Shown: positions 57,641 to 64,000 of the stretch, in pieces
How positions within the stretch are numbered: the stretch's first letter is position 1
Layout: each line of letters begins with the position of its first letter
Assembly (NCBI RefSeq): GCF_033958435.1
Contig: NC_134138.1
Location: 194,281,298 to 194,345,297, forward strand
DNA length: 64,000 nucleotides
Direction of reading: 5' to 3'
Origin: Carettochelys insculpta
Taxonomy: Eukaryota > Chordata > Testudines > Carettochelyidae
Position numbers and translations under genes: made by a program
The notes under the pieces: generated by a model
What the model was told of the DNA's origin: nothing
Seen by the model: the letters and a program-made list of their open reading frames with translations, nothing else
Database searches by the model: none

Positions 57641-57929
57641 AAGTTTAGTGTAACAGCAAGGACTTGATGTCACATACATTGACGTCCATAAGATTAATTC
57701 TACTAACTACAGTAAGTATATAATTGGGCTCTAAGATCTTCAAATTCAAGGTGCTATCAAAGCATAACCCATACTATGCAGTGCAGTAAGCTGATGCTCA
57801 TTGTCTGAAGCACTTCTTGGGCATTTCTATTCACTTTGCCTAGTAACATATTTGAAGAGTCAAAGTCTATGGCCCTCCAAATATAGTCATTTTATTTATA
57901 CATTGTTGGTTATTTAAGACTGAGGAAGA
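57641..57929 (+). other. Intergenic, nothing recognised
   Basis: A short AT-rich stretch between the SINE/MITE nest and a CR1 LINE. Confidence 0.4.
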
Positions 57930-58740
57930 AATAAACATAAGAGTTTAGAGAATTATCTTGGAATTATAGTGGATAGTTCTCTGAAAACATCCACGCAGTG
58001 TGCAGCGGCAGTCAGTAAAGCAAATAGGATGTTAGGAATAATTAAAAAAGGGATAGAAAATAAGACAAAGAATATCTTACTTCCCCTATATAAAACTATG
58101 GTACGCCCACATCTTGAGTACTGCGTGCAGATGCGGTCTCCTCACCTCAAAAAAGATATACTGGCGTTAGAAAAGGTTCAGAAAACGGCAACTAAAATGA
58201 TTAAGGGTTTGGAACGGGTCCCATATGCGGAGAGGCTAGAGAGACTGGGACTTTTCAGTCTAGAAAAGAGGAGACTGAGGGGCGATATGATAGAGGTATA
58301 TAAAATCATGAATGGTGTGGAGAAAGTGAATACAGAAAAGTTATTTACTTGTTCCCATAATATAAGAACTAGAGGACACCAAATGAAATTAATGGGTAGC
58401 AGGTTCAAACTAATAAAAGAAAGTTTTTCTTTACACAGCGCACAGTCAACCTGTGGAACTCCTTACCAGAGGATGCTGTGAAGGCCAGGACTCTAACAGA
58501 GTTTAAAAAAGAGCTCGATAAATATTTGGAGGTTAGGTCCATAGATGGCTATTAGCAAGGGGTAAGGAATGGTACCTAGCCTTTTGTCGAAGGCGGGATA
58601 CGGATGACAGGAGACAAATGACTTGATCATTGTCTTCGGTTCACCTTCTCTGGGGCACCAGGCATCGGCTACTGTCGGCAAACAGGATACTGGGCTAGAT
58701 GGACCTTTGGTCTGACCCAGTATGGCCGTTCTTATGAGAA
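57930..58740 (+). mobile_element. CR1 LINE of a second subfamily, 5' truncated
   Basis: The coding remnant is followed by a 3' UTR with GATACGGATGACAGGAGACA and CTAGATGGACCTTTGGTCTG, and ends AGTATGGCCGTTCTTATGAG. That ending is typical of turtle CR1 and distinct from the ATTCTATG ending at 53947. The plus strand is the coding strand. Confidence 0.9.
57969..58481 (+). pseudogene. CR1 reverse transcriptase C-terminal fragment
   Basis: An open frame of 170 codons covers only the very C-terminal region after the catalytic domain: SNRM-type segment VSKANRMLGIIKKGIENKTK, LLPLYKTMVRPHLEYCVQMR, LEKVQKTATKMIKGLERVPY and [20 protein letters not shown]. It is parallel to the fragment at 53280-53640, but the two belong to different subfamilies. 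No catalytic residues are included, so it is non-functional. The apparent Met start is internal. Confidence 0.92.
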
Positions 58741-59478
58741 AGTATTTAATGGGTAATTTCAACAACCTTTAATTTTAGCTGGTAATATAAATTTAGCTGG
58801 CCCCATGCCTCTAAAACAAGTAGAGTAAATGTGCTTAGAAACATCCAAATGCTTCCTGAGCATTAAACTCTGTGACAGCAGAATTTGCCCCATACTAACA
58901 TGGATATGTCTATGGAGTAACTCTACATTTGTCTGTAGAATTACTCCATATGTAGTGAAACTAGATTTGGATCCCAAACACGATCTTATAAGGAGTCTGA
59001 GTCTCTCTCTCCCTCTTTCGCTTTCTCTCTCCCCTCCCACAGGACATTATTAAAGCAATGAATGTCAAGGTAGGATATTTCTTGGGGACTAATAATGGTC
59101 TTGTTTGTATACCTTTATCAGCCTCTTCATAGTTATTTATTGCCACAGTAAGTCTGAATTGGGGGTATTATTGCTATAAAAATATTTTAAAAAAACGGTA
59201 TTTGTACTGGTTTGAGTAATGCAGTTTTTTCTACATTCTACAAAAATTAGTGTCTAGATGTAAGTTGGCTACTGCATTTCTCAACAGTTCAGCTGTTTAT
59301 TAAACTTACTCTTAAGAAAAATCCTAATCAGGAGGATATCTTAGTGAAGTTCACGTCTTCCACCCAGCACCTCAGTGCACTTGATCATTTATAGCTCTCG
59401 GCAGGAGGGAAGCAAGATCCATGTTTTACAGAGGCTGAGGCACGGAAGGCTGACTCAAGCCTGAAAAGTGCAATGCTA
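58741..59478 (+). other. Intergenic, pyrimidine-rich patch
   Basis: Positions 58998-59035 are a CT-rich microsatellite-like run (TCTCTCTCTCCCTC). Nothing else was recognised. Confidence 0.45.
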
Positions 59479-60014
59479 AAGTGACCATCCATCCCATTTT
59501 TATTGGAACAGTCACTTAAGATGTCTCTCAGGCATCCTGACTTTTTTTTAAGAAAATGGGCAAGTTGTCCTGTATTTTGTGGGGCTCCTGTTACCTAGCA
59601 CTCAGGGCTGTAGCCCTCGCTGCCATGGAGCTCCTCTGCCGAGCGGCTGCCCTGTTCCCTCGCACTCTGCTGCAGGGAAGCACTTCCATGGGACAGCTGC
59701 CCCACTCTCTGGCACCCCACTCCAGCAACTCCTGCTGCTGGTGAGCTGCACCATGGGGTGGCTGCCTCATTGCCTAGCATCCCCTGCCCCAATGCAGCCG
59801 CTGCATTCCTTTTCTTCCCCCCACTTCCACTGGGAAGCTGCAGAGCCCTTATTCTCACCCCTCCCTGTCCGACCAGGAGGTTGCAGAATCTCCACCCCCA
59901 GTGCCTCATTGTGAGGCAGCAGCCCCATCGCCAAGGAGCCCTGGCATGGGACAGCAGCCCCCTATCTCCAGAGGCTGGTGTCCTGTATTTGCCATAGGGC
60001 AATGTGGTCACCCT
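59479..60014. mobile_element. Dispersed element with GTGACCA termini, about 536 bp
   Basis: Begins AAGTGACCATCCATCCCATT and ends GGGCAATGTGGTCACCC; the reverse complement GGGTGACCACATTGCCC matches the left end partly. The interior is C-rich with several pseudo-repeats of CTGCCCCACTCTCTGGCACC, which gives long meaningless open frames on both strands (for example 59595-60098 minus). Confidence 0.55.
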
Positions 60015-60211
60015 ATGCAAAGCATCCTCAACTCCTAATGAGTTCAGTGGGAGATAAGCCTGAGCTTGAAGAAGGACCTTAGTACTTTGCCAAATCAATC
60101 CCTACGTGCTTGCCCTCCTGCTGCAGTGAGTGTGGTAGAAGTGGAAAACAAACACACAGATCCCTATAGTCCCACCACACCTGCCTTTGCCCTAAATCCG
60201 TTCCCCTCTTA

Positions 60212-60383
60212 AAATAAACTGTTAGTCTTTAAAGCCCATCAGGTTCATTAGCTATTAGCTTTGAAGCGGGTCGGTCCCATGAAAGCTCATCACTGAATAA
60301 ATTATTTTGTTCGTCTTTAAAGTGCTACATTTCTGCTGCTCTGTTCTGTTGGAGTACAGACTAACCCGGCTACCTCTCTGTTC
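60212..60383 (-). mobile_element. Cry-type SINE, partly duplicated
   Basis: In reverse orientation the body (AAAGTGCTACATTTCTGCTG) and head (AGACTAACCCGGCTACCTCT) occupy 60258-60383. A second copy of CTGTTAGTCTTTAAAG stands before it at 60218, so the body is partly repeated in the same orientation. Confidence 0.82.
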
Positions 60384-60604
60384 CTTTTCACCCCTGCGGA
60401 TTTCATTGCAATAGGTTAGTTCCCAGCTGTAAGGGACATCCCCACTTCCCTGTCCCTCACATGGCTAACTCCTGGAGCAGAAATGAGTGAGGCAACAGTT
60501 CTAGTGAGCTACAAGCTCAAGCATCAGCTGCAGAGCTAGAGGAATCAGTTGCACACATCCCACACAAAGCCTGAGCTGGGAAACTGCTGATATTCTGAAC
60601 AAAC

Positions 60605-60735
60605 CAGCAGTCCTGGAGCACTTTAAAGCCTAAGAAACTAATTTATTTGGTGATGAGCTTTTGTGGGACAGACCCACTTCTTCAGAGCTGAAAAATCCCA
60701 ATAAAGCCTTCTATCCTGTCCCATAAAAGCCCATC
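60605..60735. mobile_element. Cry-type SINE body with a short inverted return
   Basis: The body runs forward (GGTGATGAGCTTTTGTGGGA, CCCACTTCTTCAGAGC) and then returns as CTGTCCCATAAAAGCCCATC, the reverse complement of about 25 bases. It is a short version of the inverted-dimer arrangement; no head is present. Confidence 0.7.
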
Positions 60736-60743
60736 ACCTCATG

Positions 60744-61072
60744 CAGCGTTTCCCAAAGTGTGGTCCGTGGTCTAGTATTGGTCATTGTAAAAAAAAATAC
60801 TGGTCCTTAGAAAATATACAAATTATCTTGCACAAGCCTATTAATTTGGCACATTTTGCATTTTCCCCACATGAAATTAAGGTAATAAGTTAGGCACTTC
60901 AGTATTTTATATCAAGATTTATATTATTATGCACTATTATTGTGAATAAAAAATAAACAGTGAACATTTATTTATTTTTCATTCTTTTTTCAATATGTGT
61001 TTATATTTCCGGGCTGCAAAAAAGGAACTGAAAAATCCCGAATTTCAACTATATGAAGTGTGGGAACCCCTG
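60744..61072. mobile_element. hAT-like non-autonomous element, 329 bp
   Basis: Left end CAGCGTTTCCCAAAGTGTGG; right end AAGTGTGGGAACCCCTG. The flanking octamers ACCTCATG and ACCTAATT agree at six of eight positions, consistent with a decayed 8-bp hAT duplication. Confidence 0.68.
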
Positions 61073-61083
61073 ACCTAATTCAT

Positions 61084-61136
61084 TGTATTGTCGGTCTCTG
61101 AAGCGCCACAGGACTGCTAACACGGCTGCCTCTGAG
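61084..61136 (-). mobile_element. Cry-type SINE remnant
   Basis: ATTGTATTGTCGGTCTCTGA, AGCGCCACAGGACTGCTAAC and ACGGCTGCCTCTGAG are diverged pieces of the SINE body and head, reversed, right at the border of the CpG island. Confidence 0.6.
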
Positions 61137-61498
61137 AGGCTCCTCACCAGAGCAGTGGCAGAAGGCCAGCGGGGGCGCGGGGCCGGGCACTGCCCGCATT
61201 CCCCGCGCGGGTCTGGCAGCACCGCCCAGCCAGTCTCCGCGCGGGCGATGGGAATGGGCCGGAGAGAAGTTAGGGGAATGAGTTCAAGTTACACTCCCTG
61301 GCGTGGGAAGCGCAGCGCCGGGCCCGATCCCGATCCCGCTGCCCGCCGAGTCCAAGGGCATCGCAGGCCGAGGGGGGAGCCCGGCACACAGCGCCCTTCG
61401 CCGCTCCCCGGCTCTGCCTCCCCTCGCACACCCACCCGGCCCGGCGCTGCCTCGTCCCGTTCCGCGCGGAGCCCGCGGCCACTCACTCACTCACTCAC

Positions 61499-61570
61499 CT
61501 GCCCCGGGCGCGGCGCGCGTGGCTGTGGCTGTGGCTGTGGCTGTGGCGGCGGCTGCTCCCGGACCCCCAG
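61499..61570 (-). ncRNA. Hypothetical first exon of a minus-strand transcript
   Basis: Reading the minus strand from the TATA-like box, the first splice donor is GGGGCAG|GTGAGTGAGT at 61498, a perfect consensus donor. The stretch between contains no ATG, so it would be untranslated. The existence of the transcript is inference from motif order only. The plausible counterpart is the antisense RNA known beside EIF1B in mammals, or the 5' UTR of a minus-strand gene. Confidence 0.3.
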
Positions 61571-61597
61571 TTCCGCCGCGTGGCCGCGGCGCGGCGC

Positions 61598-61644
61598 TTT
61601 ATGGCTGGGGGCTCGCGCGGGCGGGGCCGAGCCCTATGTAAATA
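61598..61644. promoter_or_regulatory. Candidate divergent core promoters
   Basis: On the minus strand CCATAAAGC (61604-61596) is TATA-like. On the plus strand TATGTAAATA (61635-61644) follows a GC box by about ten bases; it also contains a forkhead-type GTAAATA core. The two face away from each other about 35 bp apart. Transcription starts are inferred near 61570 (minus) and 61670 (plus). Confidence 0.4.
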
Positions 61645-62247
61645 AGCCGGAGAGGCGCCACTAGCGCGGGGGGCACAGCGGCTGGCGGACCCCACCCCTC
61701 CCCCCTTCCGCGGCGCGGGGAGGGCGGCCCGCCAGTCCCCCAGCGCCGCGAGCCGGAGAGGCACGTGGCAGCCGGCATGGGACGGCCCCTGCCGAGCGCA
61801 GGCGGAGCGGCGGGCTCCACGTTATCTCAGCCCGAGGGCGCGGCGGGAGCCAGGCCAGTGGTGCGGACCCGTCTCCCCACACCTTGCTGTGACCCCGCCC
61901 CACCTTCCCAGTCCCGGGAGCCGCCGCGCGGAAGCGGTGCGCACCCCTGGCCGGCCGTGAGGCGAGGAAGGGTTTGATGCGCCCGGCTGCCTGCCCACCA
62001 AGCCTGCGGGGACCTGCCGTCGCCACACTGCGCTACCCTCCCCCCCCCCACCGCCCCGCGCCAGGGCCCATGAGTTCAGCTACCTGTGAGTGCCTCAGAG
62101 CCGCCTCGAAGAGCCAGGGGCCATCCCCACGCGGCTACACTTACACACCTCAGCATCATCGTTGCCATCCGTGGGCTCAGCGCCGGCGGGTGTCCGATGC
62201 CTCTCTCACTATTTCCTTCCCTCTTTCCCTAGCCACTGCCGAGTAGC

Positions 62248-62484
62248 TTAGTTTCTGTAGACTAGTCCACACCAATCTACTATATCCTCTACCCCTTCTC
62301 TGTGTGGTCTGCCTCGCCTATGGGAACCCTCCATTATGCCGAATACCAGGGTCTTGACTTTTTGCTCATTGTTCATTCTGCAAATATGCCCAAATAGCTG
62401 TAACTTCTGTTGTATAACCTGCTGCAGAGCTTCTCTTTCCTCTGTTATCACCCTATATATTTCCTCCTTGGTGACCTGCTGCAT
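62248..62484 (-). pseudogene. LINE-derived reverse transcriptase tail fragment
   Basis: The minus-strand translation contains QQKLQLFGHICRMNNEQKVK and GRPHREGVEDIVDWCGL. This matches the common C-terminal pattern of LINE polyproteins: R-L-FGHI-RM, then a RGRP-R-W-DDI--WCG motif. It is a fragment of 78 codons, interrupted upstream by a SINE insertion at 62487-62622, and no catalytic region remains. Confidence 0.65.
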
Positions 62485-62486
62485 CC

Positions 62487-62622
62487 ATCAAAACAAGAAA
62501 GCAGTCAAGTAGCGCTTTAAAGACTAACAAAGTAAGTAGGTGATAAGCTTTCATGGGACAGACCCACTTCTTCAGACCACAGCTGCACAGACTAACACAG
62601 CAATCTCTCTGTCACTATTCTT
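62487..62622. mobile_element. Cry-type SINE with body forward and head inverted
   Basis: A headless body (AGTAGCGCTTTAAAGACTAA to CACTTCTTCAGACCACAG) is joined to an inverted head (AGACTAACACAGCAATCTCT). A perfect 8-bp duplication CTGCATCC (62479-62486 and 62623-62630) bounds it. It is a split variant of the inverted-dimer class. Confidence 0.85.
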
Positions 62623-62824
62623 CTGCATCCCTCCTATTCAGAGGATGGACTTTAATGCTTGAAACTGGCAACCTCCCACCTCTCCCCCACCCCACACAAA
62701 ATTTGGAGTATACATTTTTTGGAGCTTCAATCAGCAAAATGCTGAAGGTAATTGTTAAACCAATCCCTAAGCAAAGCCCTTATTTTAAACATTAAGGACG
62801 CGCTTAAATGCTTTTCTGGATTAA

Positions 62825-63278
62825 AAACAGAGAGGAAGCTGTGCTAGTCTATACACTATCAAAACAAAAAGCAGTCAAGTAGCACTTTAAAGACTAGCAA
62901 AATAGTTTATTAGGTGAGCTTTCGTGGGACAGACCCACTTCTTCAGACCATAGCCAGACCAGAACAGACTCAATATTATTAACACATGGTTTAAATCGTG
63001 ATGGGAACTTTCTGAGTCACTATAGGGGCTCGTCTGCCTGCTTGGCTCAATCTAATTCTTGACCTTCCCTCCCCACCCCTCCACTCGCTGATTTGCTCAC
63101 CTTGATTATCTTTTTCTGATTTGTCCTCCTTGCTTACTGTTTTTGGTTCTCTGTGCCTTAAATATTGAGGCTGTTCTGGTCTGGCTATGGTCTGAAGAAG
63201 TGGGTCTGTCCCACAAACGCTCACATAGTAAACTATTTTGCTAGGCTTTAAAGTGCTGCTTGACTGCTTTTTTTTTCC
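62825..63278. mobile_element. Cry-type SINE tail-to-tail inverted dimer, 454 bp
   Basis: The left arm has the head (AGAGAGGAAGCTGTGCTAGT) and body, and continues past the body (CCATAGCCAGACCAGAACAG). The right arm mirrors this (CTGTTCTGGTCTGGCTATGG) and the body, ending GCTTGACTGC with no head. The flanks carry a 9-bp duplication CTGGATTAA (62816-62824 and 63279-63287). The loop of about 180 bp holds AT- and C-rich sequence that may be the extended tail of one unit. Confidence 0.88.
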
Positions 63279-63287
63279 CTGGATTAA

Positions 63288-63695
63288 GTTAGTAGTGCAT
63301 GTGGCAGGACCATCATTCCTTCAAGGAGGGCTTTCTAATTGTGTCTCTTAACTGCACCTGGATGGCATGAGGGAAGCTCCCCCTTAAGTTAAGTTAGCCC
63401 ATGTTTGGTTTCAGCACTGAGGGTTTACTACTCTCTGAACAGGATTTAAAGAGGTGGGATTTCATTGATAACTAGTGGTCCACTGATGCTGCTGAAAGTG
63501 GGAAGTCCTTCAGCAAGTGGCTAGAGGCAATTACTAAGCCCAGGGTTGGTTGCTAAGAGCCGTTGCAGTTAAAATGGACCAAACTGATACTTCGAATCAG
63601 TTCTGACTGCAAGTGTTCACAGATAGGAAGGAGGACTTTTAAACCATGCCTGAAACGCTTTGCTTTATTTTGACTAGATGCACAGGAATGGGGTA
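63288..63695 (+). other. Intergenic, nothing recognised
   Basis: No repeat end or coding exon was recognised in this 400-bp stretch. Confidence 0.4.
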
Positions 63696-63987
63696 CAGGT
63701 TGAACCTCTCTCTCTTGTTCTACAAATGCTGAACTCCAGCATGATTTTAGTTAGCTGGACATGGGTGTGGCCAAGCCTCCCATGGTCCCATGAAGTTTGT
63801 TTACAGCCACCAGTACTGGTTCTCAGTGTTCTGTGCTGTTATTTAGCTGTAATTGTCTCCTAACGGCCCATTAAGCAGTGGAAATGTTGGTAATATTTAG
63901 AAAATATTGACCTCTCATCCTCTGGTAAATGCTGTTGTCCAGCACCAGTTAGGTCCTGAGCACGCCAGATGAGAGAAGTTCAACTTG
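63696..63987. mobile_element. Short TIR element with CAGGTTGAACCTCTC ends, copy 2
   Basis: Left end CAGGTTGAACCTCTCTCTC; the right end reverse complements to CAAGTTGAACTTCTCTC; TA flanks both sides (63694-63695 and 63988-63989). Interior phrases match the copy at 34261. Confidence 0.78.
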
Positions 63988-64000
63988 TAGTCTGTTATTA

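Larger units (their letters stand above)
61150..62130. promoter_or_regulatory. CpG island, probable promoter
   Basis: The GC content rises abruptly and CpG is dense over about 1 kb, unlike the rest of the window where CpG is scarce outside young transposons. It contains GGGCGGGG-type GC boxes (61618-61626) and short tandem motifs (GGCTGT at 61521-61547, ACTC at 61481-61498). Open frames across it on both strands are compositional. In mammals EIF1B lies downstream of MYRIP and could own such an island, but no EIF1B coding sequence was found here. Confidence 0.8.

Noticed and set aside
61083..61664. Plus-strand open frame of 193 codons in the CpG island.
   Set aside because: CpG islands give long open frames in all phases. 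The peptide is low-complexity Arg/Pro/Gly/Ser with no recognisable domain, and it starts inside a SINE remnant.
61150..62247. First coding exon of EIF1B, expected downstream of MYRIP by mammalian synteny.
   Set aside because: No frame on either strand begins with the known EIF1-type N-terminus, so only the island is annotated.

Overview
The window is vertebrate nuclear DNA, almost certainly from a cryptodiran turtle. The evidence is tRNA-derived SINEs of the turtle (Cry I) type, several CR1 LINE 3' ends including one ending in the ATTCTATG repeat, and a dense load of short inverted-repeat DNA transposons that mostly begin with variants of GGCTGTGTCTACACTAGC. I could not decide which turtle it is. 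I saw no bacterial, plasmid, retroviral or CRISPR features.

Only one protein-coding gene is recognisable: the 3' part of MYRIP (myosin VIIA and Rab interacting protein, Slac2-c) on the + strand. Seven coding exons can be placed (3727-3966, 27174-27368, 34987-35148, 36724-36828, 36919-36979, 38338-38456, 39433-39465). All junctions have AG/GT borders and matching phases, and together they encode the last 304 residues. The 5' exons, which carry the Rab27-binding domain, lie upstream of the window. A 3' UTR with a candidate AATAAA at 40730 follows. The rest of the first 41 kb is intron.

The introns and the 20 kb downstream are mosaics of mobile elements. There is one decayed PIF/Harbinger transposon that still shows its transposase (31363 to about 33250) and more than fifteen non-autonomous inverted-repeat elements. 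Many of these share its terminal sequence, and seven have identical 3-bp target duplications. There are also hAT-like and mariner-like short elements, L2-type and CR1 LINE remnants, and Cry-type SINEs. The most unusual pattern is a set of SINE insertions built as tail-to-tail inverted dimers. Four of them, plus one split variant, are bounded by a target-site duplication: 9246-9480, 23600-23921 (imperfect), 29604-30074, 62479-62630 and 62816-63287. This shows the folded structure was inserted as a unit.

At 61.15-62.13 kb there is a strong CpG island with GC boxes, two TATA-like elements facing opposite ways and a near-consensus splice donor on the minus strand. It looks like a divergent promoter for a transcript or gene not contained in this window. 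In mammals EIF1B and its antisense RNA lie downstream of MYRIP, but no EIF1B coding exon could be found here.

I found no novel multi-gene system. The best candidates for something undescribed are the fold-back SINE class, the local templated filler inside one of them, and the palindromic module shared by several transposon families.
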